Positions 9,104 through 17,602 of a stretch of 58,501 nucleotides of DNA are shown here, in pieces. Numbering within the stretch: the stretch's first letter is position 1; each line of letters begins with the position of its first letter. Made by a program: the position numbers and the translations under genes. The DNA comes from Loigolactobacillus backii (lineage in GTDB: Bacteria > Bacillota > Bacilli > Lactobacillales > Lactobacillaceae): assembly GCF_003946275.1 (NCBI RefSeq), contig NZ_RHNQ01000005.1, forward strand, positions 1 through 58,501, in the 5' to 3' direction. Under the pieces are notes generated by a model. It searched no databases and was not told the origin of the DNA. It saw nothing but the letters and a program-made list of their open reading frames with translations.

Positions 9104-9118
9104 TTATAATCATTATCA
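9104..9118. promoter_or_regulatory. PerR/Fur-box-like operator upstream of the VIT pair
   Basis: Read on the minus strand the 15-mer is TGATAATGATTATAA, one mismatch from the PerR-box consensus TTATAATNATTATAA. It sits just upstream of the first VIT gene where a repressor would block transcription. The rest of 9119-9550 is AT-rich with no gene; a weaker look-alike (TGATAACCATTATTA) is at about 9211-9225. Confidence 0.65.
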
Positions 9119-9550
9119 TCTGTTATCGGTTAAATTATAATTTATTTTTTTATGAATGTAAAGCTATTTTAGCAATCCATTTCCGGGATATTATTATTAC
9201 TACGTTAATTGATAACCATTATTAATTGCGCTAACTTTACTCGGTCACGTACTAAATTTTGCTTACAGTGCTTTGAGGGCATGTAAACAACGTAAGAAGC
9301 TATTTTTTTACCTACATGACTTTTTCATAACAATAAGGGCTTATTTTTACACCATTTTTTTACTTATTATTTGAATTTTACAAATGTCTTGTTCACGTAA
9401 TAAAAACTTAATCTAGTCCCGTTACACTAGTGATTTCAACGGTTTTGGCACTCGTAATTGCCAACTTGCATATTTGCCGCTACCCTTTTTTATAAAACCC
9501 TACTATGATGTAGGTGTTGAATAACTATTAACACATATAGAGGGGATTTG

Positions 9551-9718
9551 ATGACAGGTGAAATCTTTAAAAGCCTCCTCATCTATGACTACCGTGGTAA
9601 ACAAATCGCGTTAGCTTTAGATGTGCGCTACACTCTAAAGGCGAAAAACGGCTATATCTTAGCTTTACGACCAGGCGAAAGGCAAGAACGCTTACCAAAC
9701 CTCATCGCGGCCGCATAA
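9551..9718 (+). CDS. Small hypothetical protein, 55 residues
   Basis: The ORF begins with ATG preceded by AGAGGGG at 6-bp spacing and ends in TAA. The product starts MTGEIFKSLLIYDYRGKQIA and ends in AAA. It is basic and has no membrane segment; the middle (ALALDVRYTLKAKNGYILAL) looks like beta strands. I do not recognise a family. A possible promoter lies upstream: TTGCAT, 18 bp, TATAAA near 9466-9495. The good ribosome-binding site is the main support. Confidence 0.55.
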   Translation: MTGEIFKSLLIYDYRGKQIALALDVRYTLKAKNGYILALRPGERQERLPNLIAAA

Positions 9719-9790
9719 CGCGCCACTTAAATTTGTTATTTTAGTCCAATTGCGGTTTATTTTTGTCACTAAAAGATGAGCTAAGCGTGC

Positions 9791-9869
9791 TAGCTTTGTT
9801 AATGAATTGTGATCAATAAAAATTTTGTTTATTATTTATTTTTATTGATTACAATTAACTGCAAAGCTA
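9791..9869. repeat. Long imperfect inverted repeat upstream of the asparaginase-like gene
   Basis: AATTGTGATCAATAAAAAT (9805-9823) pairs with ATTTTTATTGATTACAATT (9838-9856) with one mismatch. The pairing extends outward through TAGCTTTG/CAAAGCTA. It may terminate the small gene before it or act as an operator or attenuator for the hydrolase after it. Confidence 0.75.
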
Positions 9870-9968
9870 CACTTTAGTTCATTTTTTTCGCTTTAGTATC
9901 TATTTTTTTACTATTTTACCAAAATTTGTTTATACTAGGTGTAAGTCTAATAAGAGGAGTCGATCGCG

Positions 9969-10874
9969 ATGACCTGGGGTATAATTGCAACATGGAAAAT
10001 GAGTTTGGCTGGTGTCACTAAGGCAGCAGAATTACTTGCTAATGGACGACCCAGCGGTGATGCTGTTGAAAGCGCGATTGAAGATGTGGAGGATAATCCA
10101 CAATTCAACACCGTTGGCTATGGTGGTTTACCAAATGCTGAGGGAGCTGTCGAGCTTGACGCTTCTTTCATGAATGGCGATACTTTAAGCATCGGTTCAG
10201 TAGCTAGTATGACGGATATTGCGCACCCAATTGCGGTTGCGCGTAGCCTATCACATGAGCAGTTAAATAATTTTTTGTCTGGCGGTGGCGCTAATAATTA
10301 CGCGCAACGACACGGCTTTGCTGTAAAAACAATGTTAACGCCGGAAACCCAGACATACTGGGGTAAACAAGTCCGTAAAAACGCAACACGACATGACGTT
10401 ATTAACACGCATGATTCAGTCGGCGTTGTCAGTCTTGATTACCGCGGTCGTTTGCATACAGGCTCTTCAACTTCAGGTATTTTCATGAAGGCAAAGGGCC
10501 GACTTGGTGATGCACCGTTACCTGGTGCAGGCTTTTACTGTGACAATCATATTGCTGGTGTTACCACAACAGGATTAGGCGAAGATCTTATGAAAGGCAT
10601 GTTACCTTTCAAGATTACCCAACTAATTGCTGATGGATTAACCCCGCAAGAAGCCTGCGATAAGGCTGTTTATCCATTTATTGATGATCTATACCACCGG
10701 AGTGGCCATATTGGCGCTGTTTCCGTCGTGGCAATGGATAAAAATGGTGAGTGGGGCGTGGCTACCAACGTTGATTTTACGTTTGTTGTTGCAACTGACA
10801 GCTTAAAACCAACAACCTTTCTAGCAAAACGCGCCGCTGGTAACACAACTACGATTGAAGAAGCTGGCATTTAA
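9969..10874 (+). CDS. Glycosylasparaginase-like N-terminal nucleophile hydrolase (isoaspartyl peptidase/L-asparaginase family 2)
   Basis: A 301-residue Ntn-hydrolase of the N4-(beta-N-acetylglucosaminyl)-L-asparaginase family. These enzymes cleave themselves before a nucleophilic threonine and hydrolyse asparagine-linked glycans or related amides. Visible motifs are ATWKMS near the N-terminus (the family has TW.F/M), DASFMNGDTLSIGSVASM, the cleavage region NTHDSVGVVSLD and GSSTSGIFMKAKGRLGDA, GDAPLPGAG. The usual cleavage motif is HDT; here it is H148-D149-S150, so the predicted nucleophile is serine. A likely -10 TATACT is at 9931-9936 with GAGGAG before the ATG. It is monocistronic. Substrate is not known. 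Confidence 0.85.
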   Translation: MTWGIIATWKMSLAGVTKAAELLANGRPSGDAVESAIEDVEDNPQFNTVGYGGLPNAEGAVELDASFMNGDTLSIGSVASMTDIAHPIAVARSLSHEQLNNFLSGGGANNYAQRHGFAVKTMLTPETQTYWGKQVRKNATRHDVINTHDSVGVVSLDYRGRLHTGSSTSGIFMKAKGRLGDAPLPGAGFYCDNHIAGVTTTGLGEDLMKGMLPFKITQLIADGLTPQEACDKAVYPFIDDLYHRSGHIGAVSVVAMDKNGEWGVATNVDFTFVVATDSLKPTTFLAKRAAGNTTTIEEAGI

Positions 10875-10973
10875 CTAAAGCGTGGTTCAAGGGCACAGAA
10901 ATCTACTTTTTTAGACGTGCTTACACTGAATTCATTGAAAACAACTATTAAATAATTTCAAAATACGTACAAA

Positions 10974-11022
10974 AAAGGGTCCTATAATCTAGAAATATTT
11001 TTAGATTATAGGATCTTTTTAT
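10974..11022. terminator. Bidirectional terminator between convergent genes
   Basis: GGTCCTATAATCTA pairs with TAGATTATAGGATC with flanking A and T runs. It slightly overlaps the end of the HxlR gene. Confidence 0.85.
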
Positions 11023-11387
11023 TGCGCCACACCATCACGATTCAATAGTTTAACGTCTTCACCCGCCGCCTTTAATAAATCAATGTGTGTTTCACCCCAA
11101 GTACACATTTGATTTAAAACGTGGCTTAAACTTTTTCCGTAATCAGTTAGTGAATACTCAACCTTGGGCGGTACTTGATTATAAACGTGGCGGTTAATGA
11201 TGTTATCGGCCTCTAATTCACGTAATTGTTGCGTTAGCATTTTTTGGGTAATATTCGGAATAACTCGCCGTAATTCACCCGTTCGCATTACCTGATGCCG
11301 TAAATGGCAAAGTATAATCGGTTTCCACTTACCACCAATTATTTCCATTGTTGCTTCGACACCAATATTGTAGGTTTGACATTTCAT
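11019..11387 (-). CDS. HxlR family winged-helix transcriptional regulator
   Basis: A 122-residue HxlR/MarR-like DNA-binding protein. The core runs from EATMEIIGGKWKPIILCHL through GELRRVIPNITQKMLTQQL to the wing YSLTDYGKSLSHVL. A cysteine near the N-terminus (MKCQTYN) is common in thiol- or redox-sensing HxlR proteins such as YodB. I use the ATG at 11387 because AAAGGAG precedes it by 9 bp; a start eleven codons upstream has no such site. It diverges from the MFS gene and probably regulates it. Confidence 0.87.
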   Translation of the reverse strand: MKCQTYNIGVEATMEIIGGKWKPIILCHLRHQVMRTGELRRVIPNITQKMLTQQLRELEADNIINRHVYNQVPPKVEYSLTDYGKSLSHVLNQMCTWGETHIDLLKAAGEDVKLLNRDGVAQ

Positions 11388-11460
11388 TAGATTTAGCTCC
11401 TTTATTGCTAAGATAACCAATTATTTCTTTTTAGTACCTACAGCACTTTAAAGTACGTAA

Positions 11461-11488
11461 TTGTTTAATTACTCCGTACAAGTATAAT
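11461..11488 (+). promoter_or_regulatory. Promoter of the MFS gene with GTAC-centred motifs
   Basis: TTGTTT, a 16-bp spacer and TATAAT lie 42 bp before the ATG. Three GTAC-centred sequences (near 11433, 11453 and 11475) in the divergent region are candidate half-sites for the HxlR regulator. Confidence 0.55.
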
Positions 11489-11529
11489 ACTAATCACTGC
11501 GGTAAATAACAACTAAAGGAGTAGAAATA

Positions 11530-12754
11530 ATGAAAAAACAAACAATTTCACCTGCACTTACGCTATTGGCTTTAGCAATCAGCGCCTTCGCAATTGGTTC
11601 AACCGAATTTATTAGCGTTGGCCTAATGCCCTTATTAGTCAAAAGCTTTGGTATCACACTTAGTCAGGCTGGCCTAACCGTTTCGATGTACGCACTTGGT
11701 ATTACAGTTGGCGCCCCCGTTTTAACAATTCTTACTGGAAGTTGGCAACGTAAAAAACTCATGTTAGCAATTATGGTTACGTTTATTATTGGTAACCTCT
11801 TGGCTGGCACCTTTTTATAGCGTACTGTTGCTGGGCCGAATTATCGCCGCCCTTGCTCACGGTATTTTCATGTCGGTTGCATCAATTATTGCCGCCGATG
11901 TTGTTCAGCCTGCTAAACGAGCAAGTGCCATTTCAGTCATGTTTACCGGCCTAACTGTAGCAACGGTTACCGGCGTTCCCCTTGGCACGTTTATTGGCCA
12001 ACACTTTTCGTGGCACTGGTCATTTATTTTTATTGCGTTCATTGGCCTAATCGGTTTAATTGCGAATTATTTTTTAGTGCCAGACAAACTTCCGATCCCT
12101 GGGAAAACTGATCTTAAAGGATTCGTTCGTATTTTTAAAAATCCACCGCTTGTCATTGCACTATTAATTACGGCGTTAGGTTACGGTGGCACCTTCACCG
12201 CCTACACGTATTTGACGCCAATTTTAGAAAATCTGCTTCATTTTTCTGCTAATGCTGTTGTCGTTATTTTAATTGTTTACGGTTTGATGGTGGCGATTGG
12301 TAACACGCTTGGTGGTCGTTTTGCTAATCTAAATCCATTAAATGCATTACTAAATATGTTTATCGGTTTAGCACTAAGTCTATTTCTCCTGTTTCTAACG
12401 TTGCATAATCAGTACCTTGGATTATTTGCCATTCTTTTAATGGGCCTTTTTGCCTTTATGAACGTCCCTGGTTTACAACTTTATATTGTTCAACTAGCGG
12501 AAAAGTATACCCCAAAAGACACAACGCTAGCTTCGGCACTTAATATTTCGGCCTTCAATGTGGGTATTACAATTGGTTCCTTTACCGGCGGCCAAGTTAC
12601 GGCTCACCTCGGAATCGCCTTCACACCATTATTCGGAATTATCATGGTGATCCTTGCCATTTTGTTAACCGGTTACCTGATCAAAATGGCACATCAAGAA
12701 AAGAAGCGCCCGGCCATTAGTTCACAGAATACTTGCTCGGTAAATGATAATTAA
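11530..12754 (+). pseudogene. DHA1-family MFS exporter gene broken by a one-base frameshift
   Basis: The N-terminal part (96 codons, 11530-11820) is MFS-like: SAFAIGSTEFISVGLMPLL then SMYALGITVGAPVLTIL. It runs into a stop after GNLLAGTFL. The rest continues in the next frame from about 11805: YSVLLLGRIIAALAHGIFMS onward, giving about 310 further residues. Removing one T from the run of five at 11812-11816 restores a single protein of about 408 residues, normal for AraJ/YdhP-like drug or sugar exporters. Either the gene is inactive, or the base is a homopolymer error, or slippage switches it on and off. The HxlR regulator diverges from it. Confidence 0.85.
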
Positions 12755-12786
12755 AAACACCGGCTAAAAAGATGGTACAACTAAAG

Positions 12787-12922
12787 TGGCGTGTGACAAA
12801 AGTCGGTTTTGGGTTTACTGCGTAACGTAAGCTAATCCAATAACCGTACTATGGTTATTGGATTAGCTGTAGTTAGGCACGTAAATCCAGACTTTTGGCG
12901 CACATTCTAGAGCAATGTTCGG
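12787..12922 (+). repeat. Hairpin-family repeat, full copy
   Basis: It begins GACAAAAGTCGGTTTTGGG and ends CAGACTTTTGGCGCAC plus TTCTAGAGCAATGTTCGG. A perfect 16-bp stem joins 12830-12845 and 12853-12868. Outer segments TTTACTGCGTAAC and GTTAGGCACGTAAA can extend it. A near-identical copy at 55098-55226 has compensatory changes in the stem. Confidence 0.85.
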
Positions 12923-12928
12923 AAAAAT

Positions 12929-12961
12929 AAAAGGCTAGGACTTTTTGTCCCAGCCTTTTTA
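12929..12961. terminator. Bidirectional terminator (MFS and hisC ends)
   Basis: AAGGCTAGGACTTTTTGTCC with the partner CAGCCTTTTT forms a stem with A and T runs on either side, between convergent transcripts. Similar stems accompany other hairpin-family copies. Confidence 0.8.
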
Positions 12962-12999
12962 GTTGTACCATGCGTAATAAAACGTAATAAATTCCCCAT

Positions 13000-14076
13000 C
13001 TAACTGGCATAAAAAGTACTGATTAGATGCTGTAATTGTTTATTTTGTGCCACCGTACCAAAGGTTACCCGCAGCCAATCAGGTCGAAGCCCTCCCCGAA
13101 CTAAAAAGCCATGCTGCAGTAAATAGTCCTTTAATTTCAGGGCATTAGGCGCTGCAAAGAAAATAAAATTGGTTTGACTTGGATAAAATTTCAACCCCTG
13201 TTGCTTTAAAAATTCAGTCCAAGATTGGCGGGCCTGTTCAACTCGTACAACCGTTTGTTGAATAAAAGCTTGATCTGCCAAGGCAGCCTGTGCCGCTAAC
13301 TGACTTAAGGAATTCAAATTATAGGGTAAACGAACGGCCTGCATGCTAGCAATTAAAATTGGCGGTACAACCGCGTAACCGACACGAAAATTGGCCAATC
13401 CATAGACTTTAGAAAAGGTTCTAAGTAATAATAAGTTGGAAAACTCTTTTAATAAAGGTAGGGCTGATGGTTGTTTAGCCGAGGTCACGAAATCAATGTA
13501 CGCTTCATCAATCAGTACCAATACATTAGGCGGTACCTGCTGTAAGAACTGACGTAATGCAACCACCGATAAATAGGTTCCAGTTGGATTGTTGGGATTA
13601 CAAAGCCAAATCAACTTTGTTTTGGCCGTAATTCCTTTGGCTAATGCTTCAAGATCAAATTTGCCATTAGTCAATATCGGCACATCAACCACCGTGGCAC
13701 CTTCGATTTCAGCATGTAATTTATATTCCGAAAAAGTTGGCCATGGTTCTAAGACTTCATCGTTGACTTCTAAAAAGCTGCGGGAAATTAATTCAATAAT
13801 TTCGTCTAAACCACAACCAAACAATAGTTGCTCCGGCTGTACCTGCAAATAGTCAGCAACTGCCTGCCGTAAATCCCGCGCATCACCATCCGGATAATAC
13901 CGTGCATCATTAAATTGCCAGTTAACGACTGCTTCTTTTACCTTGGGTGAAGTACCAAAAGGATTTTCGTTGGCGGACAGACGAACAATATTTGCAACCC
14001 CGACCTTCTTTTCCAAAACAGAAAGTGGCTCTTCAGGAATATACGGTTGCAATTTTTTTACTGCCTTTTTTAACAT
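13000..14076 (-). CDS. hisC: Histidinol-phosphate aminotransferase
   Basis: A 358-residue fold-type I PLP enzyme that converts imidazole-acetol phosphate to histidinol phosphate. It carries LSANENPFG near the N-terminus, WLCNPNNPTG and LIDEAYIDF in the large domain, the PLP lysine in LLRTFSKVYGLAN, and a C-terminal arginine in RGGLRPDWLRVTFG. It is the last gene of the his operon, 55 bp after hisE, and ends at a terminator. Confidence 0.95.
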   Translation of the reverse strand: MLKKAVKKLQPYIPEEPLSVLEKKVGVANIVRLSANENPFGTSPKVKEAVVNWQFNDARYYPDGDARDLRQAVADYLQVQPEQLLFGCGLDEIIELISRSFLEVNDEVLEPWPTFSEYKLHAEIEGATVVDVPILTNGKFDLEALAKGITAKTKLIWLCNPNNPTGTYLSVVALRQFLQQVPPNVLVLIDEAYIDFVTSAKQPSALPLLKEFSNLLLLRTFSKVYGLANFRVGYAVVPPILIASMQAVRLPYNLNSLSQLAAQAALADQAFIQQTVVRVEQARQSWTEFLKQQGLKFYPSQTNFIFFAAPNALKLKDYLLQHGFLVRGGLRPDWLRVTFGTVAQNKQLQHLISTFYAS

Positions 14077-14131
14077 TATGTCAGTCCTTTCTAGTGATCA
14101 AGCGCGCTTGAAACGGCGCTTAGCTTTTAAT

Positions 14132-14458
14132 TTAGAGGTCATTAATTTCCCGGCGGTCCTTGGTTTTACTCATCAAGCCTTCTCGTTTTGCCAGTTCTTG
14201 CTTTATTTGATCAAGGCTAATGCCACGATCGACCATTAGAACTAATACATGGTAAAGTAGGTCGCTAACTTCATAAATGAATTCAGAATCACTTGGATTT
14301 TTAGCAGCAACGATTACTTTAGTTGATTCCTCACCAACTTTTTTCAAGATTTTATCTAGCCCTTTTGTAAATAGATAATCGGTGTATGAACCTTCTTTAG
14401 GATTATTTTTACGTTCCAAAATTAATTTATAAAGTTCAGCAATATCTTGTTCCATCAT
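14132..14458 (-). CDS. hisE: Phosphoribosyl-ATP pyrophosphatase
   Basis: A 108-residue MazG-like all-alpha NTP pyrophosphatase that removes pyrophosphate from phosphoribosyl-ATP. Signature sequences are [31 protein letters not shown] and [18 protein letters not shown]. HisE and HisI are separate proteins here rather than the fused HisIE of enterobacteria. GAGGAG lies 5 bp before the first of two adjacent ATGs. It is 18 bp downstream of hisI. Confidence 0.95.
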   Translation of the reverse strand: MMEQDIAELYKLILERKNNPKEGSYTDYLFTKGLDKILKKVGEESTKVIVAAKNPSDSEFIYEVSDLLYHVLVLMVDRGISLDQIKQELAKREGLMSKTKDRREINDL

Positions 14459-14476
14459 AATCTCTCCTCTTTTTAA

Positions 14477-14797
14477 TTAATCAGTTAATTCACGGTAAAA
14501 ACAGCTGCGGTGGCCTGTATGACAAGCAGGTCCCGCCGGATTAACACTAATTAATAACGTATCGGCATCACAATCAATTTTAACGTTAACTATCTGCTGC
14601 GTATTACCACTGGTTTCACCTTTGTGCCAGAGTTGCTGGCGGCTACGGGACCAAAACCACGTTTCACCACTGGCCAATGTCTTCTGGAAGCTTGTTTCGT
14701 TCATATAAGCCACCATTAAAACATCTTTGCTTGCAGCGTCAATGACCACTGCCGTAATCAGGCCAGCACTATTTTTACTAAAATCTGGCTGAATCAT
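14477..14797 (-). CDS. hisI: Phosphoribosyl-AMP cyclohydrolase
   Basis: A 106-residue zinc enzyme that opens the adenine ring of phosphoribosyl-AMP. Metal-binding and catalytic sequences visible are DCDADTLL and [10 protein letters not shown], with the substrate loop [20 protein letters not shown]. Its start overlaps the hisF stop by four bases, showing translational coupling. The length is normal for stand-alone HisI. Confidence 0.95.
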   Translation of the reverse strand: MIQPDFSKNSAGLITAVVIDAASKDVLMVAYMNETSFQKTLASGETWFWSRSRQQLWHKGETSGNTQQIVNVKIDCDADTLLISVNPAGPACHTGHRSCFYRELTD

Positions 14798-15555
14798 CGG
14801 ACATTAACTCCCTTCTGCCGCAAATCCTGTTTAACCTCCGGAATTGTAAGTTCACCGTAATGAAAAACTGAGGCCGCTAGTGCAGCGTCCACTTTAGTTT
14901 GCTGAAATAAATCACTAAAATCACTTAATTTTCCGCAACCACCAGAAGCAATAATTGGCACTGCCACGGCTTTGGTTAATGCTTGATACAACGCAAGATC
15001 ATAGCCGGCTTTCGTCCCATCCTGATCCATACTGGTTACTAAAAGTTCCCCAGCACCACGGTTAACAACTTCCTTGGCCCACTCAATCGCATCCAAATCG
15101 GTTACTTTCTGACCACCATTTGTGTATACCCGATAACGCTGCGCCTGTGCATCAAAACGGACATCAATCGCAACGACGATACACTGGCTGCCAAATTTTT
15201 CTGCGCCGGCCGTTATTAATTCTGGGTTAGTGACAGCTGCAGTGTTTAGTGACACTTTATCCGCGCCAGCCTTTAGTAAAGCCTGCATATCGGCCACACT
15301 ATGAATACCGCCGCCAACAGTTAATGGCATAAAAACCTGACTAGCGACCTTTTCAATCGTCGTCACCATAGCACCGCGGTTTTCATTAGTTGCCGTAATA
15401 TCTAGGAAAACAAGCTCATCCGCACCTTGTTTTTCGTATGCCGCAGCGATATCAGCGGGATCACCTACATCCGTTAAATGAACAAAGTTGACGCCTTTTT
15501 TTACCCGGCCATTATCAACATCGAGGCAGGGAACAATTCGTTTAGTTAACATCAC
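14794..15555 (-). CDS. hisF: Imidazole glycerol phosphate synthase, cyclase subunit
   Basis: A 253-residue (beta-alpha)8 barrel that uses ammonia from HisH to make imidazole glycerol phosphate and AICAR. The N-terminal [17 protein letters not shown] carries the catalytic aspartate. TVGGGI and [12 protein letters not shown] are phosphate-binding loops and [14 protein letters not shown] carries the second aspartate. Four-base overlaps with hisA upstream and hisI downstream. Confidence 0.97.
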   Translation of the reverse strand: MMLTKRIVPCLDVDNGRVKKGVNFVHLTDVGDPADIAAAYEKQGADELVFLDITATNENRGAMVTTIEKVASQVFMPLTVGGGIHSVADMQALLKAGADKVSLNTAAVTNPELITAGAEKFGSQCIVVAIDVRFDAQAQRYRVYTNGGQKVTDLDAIEWAKEVVNRGAGELLVTSMDQDGTKAGYDLALYQALTKAVAVPIIASGGCGKLSDFSDLFQQTKVDAALAASVFHYGELTIPEVKQDLRQKGVNVR

Positions 15556-16268
15556 TCCACCTCCGCAAGTTCGGCCAATGTCACCGTACCTTCATACAAC
15601 GCCTTACCAATAATACTGGATTGAACCTTATTTTTTGCCAACTGTTTCAAATCGGCCAAATCACGAATTCCTCCTGAGGCGACAATGACAGCTGCAGGAT
15701 ATTGTTGCTGTAACTGGGCAAGCAGACTAACGTTAGGCCCACTCATGGTCCCATCACGCTGAATATCTGTAACAATAAAAGTTTGTACCCCAACCGCCAA
15801 CATCGCCGCTAATGCTGCACTGATGCTAGTCTTACTTTGCTTCAACCAGCCATCCGTCGCAACTTGACCATTTTTGCCATCGAGGCCAACAACAATTTTG
15901 GCGGCACCAAATTTTCTAACTGCCTGGGCAACTAACTCTGGATTATTTAAGGCCGCGGAACCAATAATAACGCGATCAATCCCTAAATCTAAGTAACGTT
16001 CAATTTGCTGCAAATTACGAATTCCACCGCCAACCTCGATAAAGAGCCTCGTTTGCTTGCGAATCTTTTGAATGACAGCTTGATTAACGGGCAAACCATC
16101 CTTAGCACCATCGAGGTCGACTAAATGTAGGTTAGTTAAATTAGCCGCTTCAATCTGTTTGGCCTGCGCAACTGGATCGGCGTTAATTAACGTTTGCTGG
16201 TCAAATTGGCCTTGGTAAAGACGGACACTGTGGCCTGCTTGTAAATCAATTGCGGGAAAGACGTTCAT
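15552..16268 (-). CDS. hisA: ProFAR isomerase (phosphoribosylformimino-AICAR ribotide isomerase)
   Basis: A 238-residue (beta-alpha)8 barrel related to His[18 protein letters not shown] bears the first catalytic aspartate, [12 protein letters not shown] a phosphate loop, and [14 protein letters not shown] the second aspartate. Its start overlaps the end of hisH by 23 bp and its end overlaps hisF by 4 bp, fitting tight coupling. Confidence 0.97.
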   Translation of the reverse strand: MNVFPAIDLQAGHSVRLYQGQFDQQTLINADPVAQAKQIEAANLTNLHLVDLDGAKDGLPVNQAVIQKIRKQTRLFIEVGGGIRNLQQIERYLDLGIDRVIIGSAALNNPELVAQAVRKFGAAKIVVGLDGKNGQVATDGWLKQSKTSISAALAAMLAVGVQTFIVTDIQRDGTMSGPNVSLLAQLQQQYPAAVIVASGGIRDLADLKQLAKNKVQSSIIGKALYEGTVTLAELAEVE

Positions 16269-16872
16269 CTAAGGCCATCTCCTTAAAGGCGTTCAGTCCT
16301 TTAAGACCGATTGCGCCACTTTTTTCAGGGTGAAATTGCATCCCGATCACATTATTTTGCTGAACGATGCTCGGAATCTCAACACTATAATCGGTCTGGG
16401 CTACGATATTACGCGCAGAAGTTTGAGCGTAGTATGAATGAACAAAATAGGTGGCCTGCTGATCAAAAATTTTACCGAAACGATTACTTTGCGTAGCCGT
16501 ATTAGTGTTCCAGCCCATATGGGGTACCTTGTAGCCATCTTTTTCAGGTAGCGGCACAATTTCACCTGGTAAGATGCCAAGCCCTTTTGCCTCGCCAAAT
16601 TCATAGCCGGTTTCAAATAAAAGCTGCATGCCCAAACAAATTCCCAACATTGGTTGTCCCTTGGCCGCCGCCGTTTGAAGTACAGAAATCAACTGGCGTT
16701 CCTGCAAGGCCAGCATCGCTTTTTGAAAGGCACCCACACCTGGTAAAATAATGCCATCTGCCGCCAAGATTGTTGCTGGATCAGCAGACAATTGATTAGG
16801 AACGTTTAAATAATCTAACGCCTTTTTCAAATTACGAGTGTTACCAGTGTCATAATCCACAATCACAATCAT
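16246..16872 (-). CDS. hisH: Imidazole glycerol phosphate synthase, glutaminase subunit
   Basis: A 208-residue class I glutamine amidotransferase that feeds ammonia to HisF. The nucleophile lies in MLGICLGMQLLFE; the His-Glu pair is in MQFHPEKSG; LPGVGAFQKAM forms the oxyanion region. It starts immediately after the hisB stop. Confidence 0.97.
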   Translation of the reverse strand: MIVIVDYDTGNTRNLKKALDYLNVPNQLSADPATILAADGIILPGVGAFQKAMLALQERQLISVLQTAAAKGQPMLGICLGMQLLFETGYEFGEAKGLGILPGEIVPLPEKDGYKVPHMGWNTNTATQSNRFGKIFDQQATYFVHSYYAQTSARNIVAQTDYSVEIPSIVQQNNVIGMQFHPEKSGAIGLKGLNAFKEMALDERLSRN

Positions 16873-17457
16873 TTAAATCACTCCTTTAGTGGATGGCACA
16901 CCTTTCACTTCTGGGTTTAAGGTGACGGCCGCGCGCATTGCCCGACCTAATGCCTTAAATAGGGTTTCAACTTTATGGTGCGTGTTGCGACCGTATAAAA
17001 TTGCAGCGTGACAATTTAATTCAGCGTTAAAAGCAAAGGCCTGGAAGAAATCCTCAGTAACTTCAGTATCATAACCACCTAACTTAGGATTATCGAAGTC
17101 AGCATTAAAAACTAAGTAAGAACGTCCTGATAGGTCAATAACAACGCGGGCCAAAGTTTCATCTAATGGTACAAAGGCCGTTCCAAAACGTTCAATTCCG
17201 GCCTTATCACCTAAGGCTTGTTTAAAACACTGTCCTAATGCAATTCCTACATCTTCAGTTGTGTGGTGGGGGTCAACTTGTAAATCACCATTTGCCTTAA
17301 CAATAAGGCCAAAACGGCCATGTTTAGCAAACGCCTCTAACATATGATCAAAAAAACCAATTCCAGTATCAATTTCAATTTTGCTAGCATCTTCTAAATT
17401 CAGTGAAACCTTAATCTGGGTTTCTTTAGTTTGTCGTTCGATTGTGGCTTGACGCAT
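16873..17457 (-). CDS. hisB: Imidazoleglycerol-phosphate dehydratase
   Basis: A 194-residue dehydratase with the two manganese-binding motifs [13 protein letters not shown] / [14 protein letters not shown] and the later [14 protein letters not shown]. It is the monofunctional form without the N-terminal histidinol phosphatase; hisK supplies that activity. An in-frame reading extends further upstream, but I place the start at 17457, where GAGGAGG stands close before the ATG and the protein begins MRQATIERQ. The 145-bp gap to hisD contains a repeat element. Confidence 0.96.
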   Translation of the reverse strand: MRQATIERQTKETQIKVSLNLEDASKIEIDTGIGFFDHMLEAFAKHGRFGLIVKANGDLQVDPHHTTEDVGIALGQCFKQALGDKAGIERFGTAFVPLDETLARVVIDLSGRSYLVFNADFDNPKLGGYDTEVTEDFFQAFAFNAELNCHAAILYGRNTHHKVETLFKALGRAMRAAVTLNPEVKGVPSTKGVI

Positions 17458-17465
17458 GGGTATTC

Positions 17466-17590
17466 CTCCTCTATTTTTAAGGTCTATTTTGCGAAAATGC
17501 AAAATCCTATTATCGGATGATGTCCACTCTCCTAGCATGAAAATCGTGCTCTGGAAACATGGCTTCTTCTCTATTTTTAAGATCTGTTTA
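17466..17590 (+). repeat. Repeat module inside the his operon, flanked by direct repeats
   Basis: The hisD-hisB gap holds a palindrome TTTTGC/GCAAAA, then CGGATGATGTCCA and GAAACATGGCTTC. These match the repeat at 22046-22096, which has CGGACGATGTCCATTC and GAAACATGGCTCT. It is bounded by CTCTATTTTTAAGGTCT (17471-17487) and CTCTATTTTTAAGATCT (17571-17587), 16 of 17 identical. It lies antisense to the operon transcript. Confidence 0.7.
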
Positions 17591-17602
17591 TAATTATCGC
17601 TT

